Source: CAIMUX01 sp964473865 (lineage in GTDB: Bacteria > Eisenbacteria > RBG-16-71-46 > CAIMUX01). Taken from it: a stretch of DNA of 64,000 bases. Below are positions 8,399-17,700 of this stretch, one piece after another; the first letter of the stretch is position 1, and each line of letters starts with the position of its first letter. A model generated the notes under the pieces. The model had not been told where the DNA came from. It worked only from the letters and a program-made list of their open reading frames with translations, and did not search any database. The stretch spans positions 1-64,000 of the forward strand of contig CAYYQN010000004.1 of NCBI GenBank assembly GCA_964473865.1, written 5' to 3'. The position numbers and the translations under genes are program-made.

Positions 8399-9168
8399 GC
8401 GCAACCGCCGAGCGGCCGCTGCTGCGCGTCCGGGGTCTCATCAAGGGCTACGGCGGACCGCCCGTGCTGCGCGGGGTGGACCTCGACCTGGACCGCGGGG
8501 AGTCGCTGGTTCTCCTCGGTCCGAACGGGGTGGGGAAGTCGACGCTCTTGCGGTTGCTGGCGGGATTGCACAAGGCCGCGCACGGCGAGGTGTGGCTCGA
8601 CGGCGCGCCATTCCATCCCCACGATCCGGTCCAGCGGCGACGGCTCGGCTTCGTCTCCCACGACCTGCTCCTCTACGGGGGCTTGAGCGCTCGCGAGAAC
8701 CTCCGTTTCGCCGCCTCCCTCTTCGACCTGCGCGCGGCCGATGCCCGCATCGACGCCGTGCTGGGCGCGGTGGGCCTGGATTGGGTGGGGGATCGCCCGC
8801 TGCGCGCCTACTCGCGCGGCATGGCGCAGCGCCTGACGACCGCGCGAGCTTTGCTGCACCGCCCGGCGCTATTGCTGCTCGACGAGCCGATGACCGGACT
8901 CGACCCGGCGGGCATTCGCGCGTTGCGGGAGATCATGGTGCAGTTTCGCGCCGCTGGTGGGGCGGTGCTGATGACCACCCACGACCTCGCGCAGGTCGCG
9001 GGGGTCGCCACGCGGGCCGCGTTCCTGCGGTGGGGCCGGGTGGAGGACGAAGTGACCGGGAGCGATCTCGAGTCCGCCGCGCTCGAGTCGCGGTGGCTGG
9101 CGCTGTTTGCCGGCGGCTCCGCGGCGCTCCCGGGAGGCCACGTCCCCCGGCCGGAGAGTGAGCCGTGA
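8395..9168 (+). CDS. ccmA: Heme exporter ATP-binding protein CcmA
   Basis: 257 residues, an ABC ATPase with Walker A GPNGVGKST, signature YSRGMAQRL, and Walker B ALLLLDEPMTGLDP. It hydrolyses ATP to release heme-loaded CcmE from CcmC. The start was set at GTG 8395, whose bases form GTGA with the ccmE stop; an upstream in-frame ATG at 8323 would add residues that only mirror the end of ccmE. Context between ccmE and ccmB makes the specific assignment firm. Confidence 0.93.
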   Translation: MSATAERPLLRVRGLIKGYGGPPVLRGVDLDLDRGESLVLLGPNGVGKSTLLRLLAGLHKAAHGEVWLDGAPFHPHDPVQRRRLGFVSHDLLLYGGLSARENLRFAASLFDLRAADARIDAVLGAVGLDWVGDRPLRAYSRGMAQRLTTARALLHRPALLLLDEPMTGLDPAGIRALREIMVQFRAAGGAVLMTTHDLAQVAGVATRAAFLRWGRVEDEVTGSDLESAALESRWLALFAGGSAALPGGHVPRPESEP

Positions 9169-9857
9169 AGCCATGGCTGCGCGCCGCCGGGGCGGTCTTG
9201 CGCAAGGACCTGCTCTTGGAGTGGCGCTCGCGCGAGGCGCTCACCTCGATGGCGTTCTTCTCGCTGCTGGTCACCGTGCTCTTCGGCTTCTCCTTCGATG
9301 CGGGGCGCGTCGAGCGCGAGGTCATGGCCGAGTCGCTGGGTCCCGGACTCCTCTGGATCGCCTTCTCCTTCTCGGGCGTCCTGGGGCTCAATCGATCCTT
9401 CGCGCTGGAGCGCGAAGGGGGATGCCTGCAGGCGCTGATGCTCGCCCCGGTGGATCGGAGCGCGGTGTTCGCCGGGAAGATGCTGGGCAATCTGCTGCTG
9501 ATCGGCATCGTGGAGATCCTCACGGTGCCGGTATTCTCCATCCTCATGCGGGTCTCGGTGCTGCCTTGTCTGCCCCGGCTGACATTGATAGCATTCCTCG
9601 GCACGCTCGGTTTCTCGGCGGTGGGCACGCTTCTCTCCGCGCTGGCGAGCGGTTCGCGTCTGCGCGAGGTGCTGCTGCCGCTGCTCCTCTACCCGATCTG
9701 GGTGCCGGTTCTGATTGCGACGACGCAGTTGACGGGCCAGGCGCTTCTGGGGCGCCCCATGGCGGAAGGGGAGCGGTGGTTGGCCCTGATCGCGGCGTAT
9801 GATCTGGTGTTCGTCACGGCAGGGTTTCTGCTCTTCGACCGGCTGTTGGAGGAATGA
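9165..9857 (+). CDS. ccmB: Heme exporter membrane protein CcmB
   Basis: 230 residues with about six membrane segments (SMAFFSLLVTVLFGFSF, LLWIAFSFSGVLGLN, LLLIGIVEILTVPVFSI and others). The pattern ending in LREVLLPLLLYPIWVP is characteristic of CcmB, the permease partner of CcmA in the inner membrane. The GTG start overlaps the ccmA stop as GTGA, implying coupled translation. Confidence 0.93.
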   Translation: MKPWLRAAGAVLRKDLLLEWRSREALTSMAFFSLLVTVLFGFSFDAGRVEREVMAESLGPGLLWIAFSFSGVLGLNRSFALEREGGCLQALMLAPVDRSAVFAGKMLGNLLLIGIVEILTVPVFSILMRVSVLPCLPRLTLIAFLGTLGFSAVGTLLSALASGSRLREVLLPLLLYPIWVPVLIATTQLTGQALLGRPMAEGERWLALIAAYDLVFVTAGFLLFDRLLEE

Positions 9858-10708
9858 GGCCGGGCCGGGCAATCGTTGCTCATCCAGGAAGGGATGCGCG
9901 CATGGTTCCAGGAACGGACGACGGATCCGCGAGGCACGAAGGCCCCGCCGCCGGGTCCCCGGCCGCGCTGCGGCCCGGCGCCCCGGAGGCGGACGCCCTG
10001 GGGCCGAACGATCTCCGGCAAACCTGGCTGACGGTGAGCCGGGCGCTCGATCTGCTCACGGTGCCGCTGGTCATCTGCGCGCTTTACTTCGCGCTGGTGC
10101 GGGCCCCGGAGGCGGCGCTCGAGACCGGCGGCATCGTGCAGCGGATCTTCTACTTCCACGTCCCGTTCGCGATGGCCGCCTTTCTCGGTTTCGGCATCGT
10201 GCTCGTGGCCTCGATCGGATTTCTGGCTCGCGGCGGACGCGCGTGGGATGCCACCGCCGAAGCCGCGGCCGAGACCGGGCTTCTGTGCTGCACCATGGTG
10301 CTGCTCACCGGGCCGGTCTGGGCGCGTTTCGCCTGGAACACCTGGTGGACCTGGGATGCGCGGCTCACCAGCACGCTGGTGCTGTGGCTGATCTACGCCG
10401 GCTACCTGCTGCTGCGGTCCTTCATGGCGGACGATGCCCGCGTGCGCCGCTATGCGGCGGTATTGGGCATCATCGGCGCCCTCAACGTGCCGATCGTCTA
10501 CTTCTCGGTGCGGTGGTTTCGAACCCAGCATCCGGAGAGCTTCATCACCCGAAGCGGCGGACTCGATCCGACCATGCGAGTCGCCCTGCGTCTGGGCATG
10601 TTGGCGGTCTTCACGGTCTTCGCGGCCCTCTTCGTGAAGCGCCTCCTGGTGGGTCGTCTCGAGGCCCAGGTGGCCGCATTGCGTGCTTCGATCGAGGCGC
10701 GGGAGTGA
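9854..10708 (+). CDS. ccmC: Heme handling protein CcmC
   Basis: 284 residues with about six membrane segments and the tryptophan-rich heme-handling motif WNTWWTWDARLTS between segments. Histidines IFYFHVP and RTQHPES flank it as expected for the two heme ligands. CcmC loads heme onto CcmE. The ATG at 9854 overlaps the ccmB stop (ATGA), but its ribosome site is too close. The ATG at 9902, with GGAAGGG 8 bases upstream, may be the true start, which would remove 16 residues of an unusual ~50-residue Pro/Gly-rich cytoplasmic extension. Confidence 0.93.
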   Translation: MRPGRAIVAHPGRDARMVPGTDDGSARHEGPAAGSPAALRPGAPEADALGPNDLRQTWLTVSRALDLLTVPLVICALYFALVRAPEAALETGGIVQRIFYFHVPFAMAAFLGFGIVLVASIGFLARGGRAWDATAEAAAETGLLCCTMVLLTGPVWARFAWNTWWTWDARLTSTLVLWLIYAGYLLLRSFMADDARVRRYAAVLGIIGALNVPIVYFSVRWFRTQHPESFITRSGGLDPTMRVALRLGMLAVFTVFAALFVKRLLVGRLEAQVAALRASIEARE

Positions 10709-10712
10709 ACCG

Positions 10713-10877
10713 ATGAACGGACTCGGCTATCTGGTCTTGGCCTACGGCCTCATCTGGGCGGCGATGGCGACCTACCTGTGGGTTCTCGGGCGGCGCCTCG
10801 GACGCCTCAACCGGGAAGTCGAGGAGTTGCGGCGGCGCACCGGAGACGATGCATCATCGCGCTCGACGCGCCGCTGA
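10713..10877 (+). CDS. ccmD: Small membrane protein CcmD
   Basis: 54 residues: a single transmembrane helix (LVLAYGLIWAAMATYLWVLG) followed by a charged Arg-rich tail, the standard layout of CcmD, which stabilises CcmABC and helps release CcmE. The ATG at 10713 follows the ccmC stop by 4 bases. Sequence conservation is always low in this family, so the call relies on topology and position. Confidence 0.8.
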   Translation: MNGLGYLVLAYGLIWAAMATYLWVLGRRLGRLNREVEELRRRTGDDASSRSTRR

Positions 10878-10904
10878 CCACGGATCCGGCATGCCGGCCC
10901 GGGG

Positions 10905-11252
10905 TCACCGCGCGCCGCGGCCAGGGCGTGGCGCCGGGGGGGCGGAGGGACGAGGCACCAGACGCGCCGCGAGGCGGGCGAGGCGTCCGGACCCGCTCCG
11001 GCGCGCGGCGAGCTGGGCGACGGCGCGATCCTCCGCGGCGCGAAGGCCGGCCTCGCGGAGTTGGCGGAGCTCTCGCTCCTCGACGAGCGCAATCGGCCGG
11101 CCGGTGTGCACGGAGTTGTACATGGCGACGAGGTGGGCCAGGGAGTGGCGGGTGAGCATGAGCCTTTGGGACTCCGAGGAGCGAACGAACCAGGTCTCCG
11201 TCCTCTCGTCGTATCCCATCAGTCCGGGGCGACGGGTTTCCTCGTGTTCCAT
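10905..11252 (-). CDS. Hypothetical protein, 115 aa
   Basis: 115 residues starting at ATG 11252, with GAGGGGAG about 9 bases upstream. The central part (YDERTETWFVRSSESQRLMLTRHSLAHLVAMYNSVHTGRPIAL) looks like a folded, conserved-type segment. The last ~35 residues are Arg/Pro-rich and probably disordered. It is convergent with ccmD (27 bases apart) and divergent from the envelope gene block. No family recognised. Confidence 0.5.
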   Translation of the reverse strand: MEHEETRRPGLMGYDERTETWFVRSSESQRLMLTRHSLAHLVAMYNSVHTGRPIALVEERELRQLREAGLRAAEDRAVAQLAARRSGSGRLARLAARLVPRPSAPPAPRPGRGAR

Positions 11253-11277
11253 TCTCCTGGGCTCCCCTCGCCCGCGC

Positions 11278-12138
11278 ATGCCGGGCGGTTCCGGCGCGCC
11301 GGCGGCGATCCTCCGGCGCGTGACGCTCATCGGTCTCTTCCTCGTGTCGGCGGCGCTCGCGGCCGCCGCGGCGGCGGCCGCGCCGAGCCCCGCGGACTCG
11401 CTCCGTGGGGCTCCCGCCCGGGCGGAGCGGATCGTGCTGCGCACCGAGCGCGGCGGGTCCTTCCCCGTAGACTGGTATCGGCCGTCGGGGCCGGATTCTG
11501 GAGCGACTGCGATCCTGCTTTCGGATCCTGTCGACAGCCTGCGGGTCTGGACCGGGCTGGCGCGGCGCCTGGCCGCCCGGGGCCTTACGGTCTACGTTCC
11601 CGAGATTCAGGTGCGGCGCGCGGCCGCCTCCGTGGCGGTGTGGGGCCGGCCGGAAGATCCGGGGGCGCCCTGGGCGGCCGCATGGGAAGAGGTTGTCGCG
11701 GCGCTGGCGCACGCGGGGAACACCGGTCGCGCCCCTGGGGCAGTCGTGCTGGGTGGGGTGGGCCGCGGCGCGGCCGCGGCGGCCCTGGCCGCCTCCCGCC
11801 TGCCGCTTCCGCCGAAGGCGCTCCTGCTGGTCGCCCCGGTGCGCGAGCTCACACGACTGCCGCTGGGCCCCCTGCTGGCGGGTCTGGCGGTGCCGTCGCT
11901 GGTGCTCGCACCCACCGACAATCGCGACCAGGCTGATGCGGCGCGCGAGATCTATCTCGCCGCGCGCCGGACCTGCCGGCTCTGGACGATCGACGGGTAC
12001 GCCTGCAGTCCGCGCGCGATCGAGGCTCGTCCTCGACTTGCGGTTGACCTCACGGAGTGGATCGCGCGACAGTTGCCCGGCGGCCTTTCCTCCGCGGGTG
12101 GCGCGGAGCAGCGGCCGGCGGAAACGGAGCGTCACTGA
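11278..12138 (+). CDS. Exported alpha/beta-hydrolase-like protein lacking the nucleophile
   Basis: About 286 residues with a signal peptide (TLIGLFLVSAALAAAAAA). The body has alpha/beta-hydrolase rhythm: TAILLSDP, AARGLTVYVPE, VVLGGVGRGAAAAALAAS, PKALLLVAPV, PSLVLAPTDNRDQ. The nucleophile elbow GxSxG appears as GVGRG, so the catalytic Ser is replaced by Gly and enzymatic activity is doubtful. Neither ATG 11278 nor GTG 11320 has a strong ribosome site; I give the longer form. Its stop directly abuts the next start (TGA then ATG), so it leads the envelope block 11278-19591. Confidence 0.65.
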   Translation: MPGGSGAPAAILRRVTLIGLFLVSAALAAAAAAAAPSPADSLRGAPARAERIVLRTERGGSFPVDWYRPSGPDSGATAILLSDPVDSLRVWTGLARRLAARGLTVYVPEIQVRRAAASVAVWGRPEDPGAPWAAAWEEVVAALAHAGNTGRAPGAVVLGGVGRGAAAAALAASRLPLPPKALLLVAPVRELTRLPLGPLLAGLAVPSLVLAPTDNRDQADAAREIYLAARRTCRLWTIDGYACSPRAIEARPRLAVDLTEWIARQLPGGLSSAGGAEQRPAETERH

Positions 12139-13560
12139 ATGCATCGCGCGTGGTTCGCCTTCGGCGTCGCCATCCTCGCGGTCAGCGTCTCTCCCGGTCC
12201 GGCTCCGGCTGCCTCACCGCGAGCGCGCGCCATGCGGATGATCGAAACGGGCCACCCGGCCGCCGCCGCGGCCCTGCTCGACAGCTTGCTCGCGGCCGAT
12301 CCCACCGACGCCTCCGCGGCCTATTGGGCCGCGCGAGTCGAAGAGGAGGCGGGCCGCGACGCGCCGGCGATCTGCCGGTATCTGGCGCTCGAAGGCGCCG
12401 TGCCCGGGACCCCGGAAGCGACGTTGGCGACCTGGCGGCGCCAGGCCCTGGAGCGGCGGAGCGCCGATGCCCTGGTTGCCCGCGGCCCGGATCGCGCGGA
12501 TCCGGATCGGACCGGAAGGGGCGCGGTACTCCTGCTCCCGCCGGAGAACGTGTCCGCCCCGGAAGACGCTCCGCTCTTCGGCCTCACCTGGACGTATCTC
12601 TTGCAGGAGGCGATGCGCGGCAGCGAGATCTGTCCCGTGCCCATTCCGGTGATGCTGGCGGCGACGGACCTCGTGCGCGACGGAAGGCCGATTCGCGCGC
12701 CCGCCGCGGCCACCACCGCCCCGGTGAACACGGTGGAGGGGTTGCGCGCGCGGCTTTCGGTGCTCTCCGGCGCCGACGGCGAGCTCTATCTGCGTCGTCC
12801 GGACGGCGGCTGGAGCGAGGATCTGGAGGCCGCGCTGGTCCGGTTCCAGCGCGATCAGAGCCTTCCGCCCACCGGCGAAGCGGACCTCGGCACGCAGGCA
12901 CGCCTCGACGAGCAGCTCCTGGTCTGGCTGCAGCAGACGCCCCGGCCGGTCGATCCCAAGCTCGTGCCGCGCATCGCGGAGCTCTGTGGCGCGACGGTCG
13001 TGGTTCGGGGGACGTGGCGGCGGGAGGAGGGGCGGATTGCGCTGGAGCTCGCGCCGCTCGATCCGCTCGGCGGGGCGCGTCTCGGGGAACCGGTCTCCGC
13101 GTCGTTTCCGATCGAGCAGGCTTCTACCGCGGCTCGCGAGGCCGCGTCCCGGTTGGTGCGGCGTCTGGGCGGGAGCGGACTGGACGTCGCGGCGGGCTGG
13201 TCCCTCACCTCGGCGGAGTACGAGCTAGCCACGGCCACGTTGCTCCTGCTCGATCGCGGGCTGTCCCGCCCGGTGCGGGAACGGTGGGCCCGCGCGCCTC
13301 TGAGCCTCTTCGCCTGGCCCGCGCTCGCTTCGGCGCGCGCCGCCGCCGAATTCGGAACCGAGCGGGCGATCGCCGCCGAGCGGATGCTGCGGGACGCCTG
13401 GCTTCGCGCTCCCGGACTGGAGGCCCGGGCCGCGCTCGACCAGATGATGGAAGGGCTGGGTCTGCCGGTCCAGGCCGACGTGGGGGCGCAAGGGGTGCCA
13501 TCGCCGTGGCGCGTGATCGGCAACGAAGGGATCCTGCAGATCCACGGAGAGTGGGAGTGA
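12139..13560 (+). CDS. Exported TPR / peptidoglycan-binding-like / CsgG-like protein
   Basis: 473 residues with a signal peptide ending around APAAS. Residues 30-85 form TPR-like helices. Residues 125-165 (GAVLLLPPENVSAPEDAPLFGLTWTYLLQEAM) begin a TolB-N/CsgG-like periplasmic fold that resumes at about 281-340 (CGATVVVRGTWRREEGRIALELAPLDP). Between them, residues 199-258 (TVEGLRARLSVLSG...LVRFQRDQSLPPTGEADLGTQARL) have the repeat rhythm of a peptidoglycan-binding domain inserted in the fold. It lies between the hydrolase-like gene and a barrel-like gene with overlapping GTGA. A link between cell wall and outer membrane is inferred. Confidence 0.65.
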   Translation: MHRAWFAFGVAILAVSVSPGPAPAASPRARAMRMIETGHPAAAAALLDSLLAADPTDASAAYWAARVEEEAGRDAPAICRYLALEGAVPGTPEATLATWRRQALERRSADALVARGPDRADPDRTGRGAVLLLPPENVSAPEDAPLFGLTWTYLLQEAMRGSEICPVPIPVMLAATDLVRDGRPIRAPAAATTAPVNTVEGLRARLSVLSGADGELYLRRPDGGWSEDLEAALVRFQRDQSLPPTGEADLGTQARLDEQLLVWLQQTPRPVDPKLVPRIAELCGATVVVRGTWRREEGRIALELAPLDPLGGARLGEPVSASFPIEQASTAAREAASRLVRRLGGSGLDVAAGWSLTSAEYELATATLLLLDRGLSRPVRERWARAPLSLFAWPALASARAAAEFGTERAIAAERMLRDAWLRAPGLEARAALDQMMEGLGLPVQADVGAQGVPSPWRVIGNEGILQIHGEWE

Positions 13561-14741
13561 GGCCCCGCGTCGCCTCCGCTCTCGCGCCGGCCCGGCGTCC
13601 GCGCCGGCCTCCGCGCCGTCCTGCCTCCCGCGCCATCGCCCTGACGATCGCGGGCGGCGCCGTCCTCGGTCTGCTTCCGCCGGGCCGCAGCGCCGCCGCG
13701 ACCCGTCCGGCTCCGGCAGCGCGTCTGGAGCTGCGTACCGGCGCGGCCTATCAGTCTCGGTCGTGGGAGGCCGCGCGCGGTGACTTTACGGCGACGGAGT
13801 ACCTCCTTCCGGTCGACGTCTCCTGGCGCTCGCCCGGGCTTCGCCTCTCCGCCGGGGCCGACTTCACGCGAGGCGCCGCCGATCTCCCCGGCGAGGGGAA
13901 TGTGCGCCTCTCGCTGGGCGAGTTCCGCTCCGCTGCGGAGGTCGGGATCTGGAACGACCGGATGCGCGTGGCCGCCGGCACGCGCATTCCGACCAACACT
14001 GCCGGGCTCGGCCCCGGACCGGCGGAGGTCGCCGAGCTGTTCGATGAGGTAGCGCTGGGATTCGGACGGGCGCGACACCCGGGCGGTCCGAGCCTGGTCC
14101 TGGGAATCGGCGGGCAGCCGGTCGTGGGCCCCGAGCTGGCCGTGCAGTTCGGCGCGGCCTGGGAGCGGAGGGGGGCGTACGAGCTCCTCGATGATGGCCG
14201 GAAGCTCGATCCGGGAGATCTCTGGCGATCCGGCCTCAGCGTCACGGCCGGGCGAGGTTCCGTATTGGGCGAGCTCGCCGCGCGCTGGGACAGGATCGAC
14301 GAGAGCTCGTACGCCGGAGGATTCCGTTACCGCGAGGGGGATCTGTTCGCCGCCCGGGCGGGATTGCGGCGGCAGTTCGATCGCGGCCGGCTCGATCTCA
14401 CGGCTTCATTGGCGACGCGGGCGGACGGGTCGGTCGATGCCGGCTCCCCGTTGGTGTTGTCGGCGGTGGGTGGGGGCAGGTCGGGTCGGGTCGGAGTTTC
14501 CGGCGTACGCCGGACGGTACGCGGGGACGCCGGCGTGGCTCTCGGTCTGCTGAACATCCGCGGCTACCCCGGAGATCTCGGCCATGCCTGGGCGCTTGAA
14601 CCGGGACTCTCATGGGCGAGCGGCCTGGCCACCGGTCGGCTCGGTCTCGCGGTGCGCGGGCTCTTCGGACGCTGCCGGTCGGATCGAGCGCTGCGCGGCT
14701 GGGACCTGTCCCTCACCTGGCAACGGGAGTGGCGGCCATGA
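13557..14741 (+). CDS. Predicted outer-membrane beta-barrel protein
   Basis: 394 residues beginning at GTG 13557, which overlaps the preceding stop as GTGA. A long basic N-terminus leads into a hydrophobic signal segment (AIALTIAGGAVLGLLP, then SAAA). The rest is strand after strand of alternating polar and hydrophobic residues with tight turns (LRLSAGADFTRGA, AAEVGIWNDRMRVAAGTRI, ELAARWDRIDE, LDLTASLATRADG) and ends DLSLTWQREW, as in outer-membrane barrels. No catalytic motif seen. The stop overlaps the next start as ATGA. A secretion or anchoring role for the giant protein downstream is inference. Confidence 0.65.
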   Translation: MRPRVASALAPARRPRRPPRRPASRAIALTIAGGAVLGLLPPGRSAAATRPAPAARLELRTGAAYQSRSWEAARGDFTATEYLLPVDVSWRSPGLRLSAGADFTRGAADLPGEGNVRLSLGEFRSAAEVGIWNDRMRVAAGTRIPTNTAGLGPGPAEVAELFDEVALGFGRARHPGGPSLVLGIGGQPVVGPELAVQFGAAWERRGAYELLDDGRKLDPGDLWRSGLSVTAGRGSVLGELAARWDRIDESSYAGGFRYREGDLFAARAGLRRQFDRGRLDLTASLATRADGSVDAGSPLVLSAVGGGRSGRVGVSGVRRTVRGDAGVALGLLNIRGYPGDLGHAWALEPGLSWASGLATGRLGLAVRGLFGRCRSDRALRGWDLSLTWQREWRP

Positions 14742-17700
14742 CTGCAGATCGCGGCGGACGTCGAATCGGGCGCGAGGGGTCGTTCCGGCCGCTCGCCGCG
14801 CGCGCCGGGCTGCTCCTGGCGCTGGCGGCGGCGATCCTGTTCACGGTCCGGTGTTCTCGGGAGTTTGCTCCGGCGCGGGGCGAAGGCGGACTGGCGCTCA
14901 CGTGGAAGGTCGAGCCGGGTACGCCTTTGTCCGCGGCCGATTCGGTGCGCACCTGGGTGCTCGACGGCCAGGATCGGATTCTGGCCGGTCCGGTGACCGT
15001 CCCCTTCGACACCTCGGCCGCCTCGTTCGATCTCGCGTTGCGGGTGAGCGCCGGGGAAGACCGCGCGGTCCGCATGCAGCTGGAGGGCGACGGGGCTCGT
15101 GGCCGCGGCGTGCTCGCCGACGGTGAGACCCGGGGAATCGTCATTCCGGTGGCCGGGACCGCGGCGGCCGACCTGCGGCTGCATGACGCGGTGCCCCGGC
15201 TCGAGCCGTTCCGCGGGCAACCCGGCGACCTGGAGATCACGCTGCGGTGGTCCGCGGTGCCCGGCGCCTCCGGCTACCATCTCTATCGAGGTCCGGCGGC
15301 CGGAGGGTCGGTCGAGTTGGTGCCTGACACCGTCCGCGTCTTCGCGTTGACGGACCTGCTGCGGTGGTCCGCTGAGTCCTCGTTGCCGCTCTCGTCCAAA
15401 GGCCGCGAGTCCTTTGCGCACCGCCAAACCGGTCCGACGGCCACGCGGCCCGGCGGCCGGGCGTCCGAGTCCACGTGGCGGGCGCCGGCGGCGCTCGATA
15501 CCACCTGGTTTCGGGTGAGCGCCATCCTGCCCGGCCCGCACGGCAAGCACGACTCCGTCGTGAGCGACTCGCTGGCGGTTTCCTTCGGATGGGTCGAAGA
15601 CACTCCGCGGGTGGTTCGAGTCGCGCCGGCGGACGGGGCGGCCGGAGTGCCCGACAGTGCGGGGGTGGAGATCGAGTTCGATCGCCCAATGGACCCGCTT
15701 TCGCTGGGAGATGTGGGCGTCCCGGCCCCCGGCAACACAGTGACCCTCAGCGTCGAGGGAACGGCGGAGTTCGTCGGGCTTCTTGTCGATCCCGTCTCCT
15801 GGTCTGCCGACAGCAGTCGCGTCCTCCGCCTGCAGCCATCGGCCACGCTACGTCGCGACGCCCACTATCGGCTGGAGGTCAGTACCGGCCTGCGGGACCG
15901 GGACGGGCGGCCGCTCGACCAGTCCCGGGCGGAGGCGGGCCTGCAGGGGTACGCAAGCAGCTTCTACACCGAACCCTATGATCCGCTGCGCGTGACCGGA
16001 TCGACCCCGAGCGAAGGAGCGACCGGCGTCGATCCGCGTCCTCTTCTCGAACTCGTGCTGAATCGGCCTGCGCGCCCGACCACGGTCAGCACGTCATCCG
16101 TGGGTCTGGCTGACTCGCTCGGCGCGGCCGCGCCCTGCGCCGTGGAGCTCGTCCAGGATTCGCTGATCCGGGTGACGCCGTTGGCACCCCTCCGCTTCGC
16201 CACGCGCTATCAACTCTCGGTGACCACGGACGTGCGCGACCGGCGCGGGCGAAACGGGGAGCCGCTGGATCAAGACTCGCAGCGGCCCGGACTCCAGCCG
16301 TTCGTCCTTTCCTTCCGCACGATTCCCCAGCCGAGCGGACCGAGCGCAATTGCGGTGACGCCCGCCGACGGCGCGAGCGGCGTGCCTCTGTCACAAGTGG
16401 TGCGCATCCGCTTCTCCCGGCCGGTGCAGACGACTTCGGTCGGCGGGGCGCTCCTGGTGTTGAGTCCGGGGGGCGCGGCCATTCAGGGCAGCGTGGCTCC
16501 CGCCTCGGCCGACCGTACGGAGTTCTCCTTCACGCCGGTGGAGTTGCTGCCGGGATTCCTCTACACGGTCAAGGCGTGGGGGGGCACCGATCCGCAGGGG
16601 AACCCGTTGGGAATCCGGGACGACCAGGGAGTCCCGTTCGATCAGGACAGCACGGTGGCCGGCTATCAGATCTTCGAGTCCACGTTCCGCGCCGAGAAGA
16701 CACCCCGGGTCGAGTCGGTCCGGCCGGCGCCGGGCCGGGAAGGGGTGCCGGTCGACACGCTGGTTGAGCTGCGCTTCTCGGAGCCGATCGATCCGGCATC
16801 CATCACGCCGGCGAACCTGGCCCTGCTCCGCGACGAAGACCCGGTGGCGATCCATCCGTTGGAGTGGAGCAGCGACGGGAAGCTCGTGCGGCTGCGCCCG
16901 GCGCGGGCGCTGGGGTGGCTGCGCGGCTACACCGTGCTTGCCGACACCTCCCTGCGCGCCGTCGACCACAGCCGCCTCGACCAGTACCCCGGGGTTCCCG
17001 GCTACCAGCCGTTTCGCTCGGAGTTCTGGACGCTCCCCGACGGGATTCCTCCGCGGGTGGCCTCGTGGCTTCCGGGGGAAGGGACCACGGACGTCCCGGT
17101 GACGACTCCCGTCACGGTGCGGTTCAGTAAACCGGTGGTCCACCACACGGTGCTGAATGAAGCCAACTTCCTGTTGCGAAGGAAGCAGCCGGGAAGTCCC
17201 GGCCTGCCGGCGGATCGCGCCATCACGGCCGACAGCCTGGAAGCGACGCTGACCCCGGCGGCGCCGCTCGAGAACGGCACCGAATACGAGGTGGTCGTCC
17301 AGAAGTTCGTCGAAGACCGCTTCGGACAACAGCTCGATCAGGATTCCGTGGCCGCGTTCAACCAGGACTTCACCGGGAGCTTCCGGACGGAGATCGAGCG
17401 AGTCTCGCCGCGCGTGGCCAGCATCGAACCGACTCCGGGCGCCGAGGAGGTCGCGATCGATGCCGCGATCCGGGTGACCTTCTCCGAGCCGATGGCGCCG
17501 CTCGGCCTGGCCGAGGCGTTTTCGCTGCGAGGCCCGGACGGCCCGGTTCCCGGCACCCCGCTCCTCGAGCCCGGTCAACTGCAACTCCGGTTCACGCCGG
17601 CTCTGCCGCTGCGTTGGGCGGTGGAGTACTTCGTGCGCATCGACACCACTGCCGCCGACGCGGCGGGGAACCGGTTCGATCAGTGGCCCGAGCTCGCGGG

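Noticed and set aside
12057..13556. Plus-strand frame running into the barrel gene
   Set aside because: Arg/Gly-rich shadow of the TPR/peptidoglycan-binding gene; the barrel protein starts at GTG 13557.
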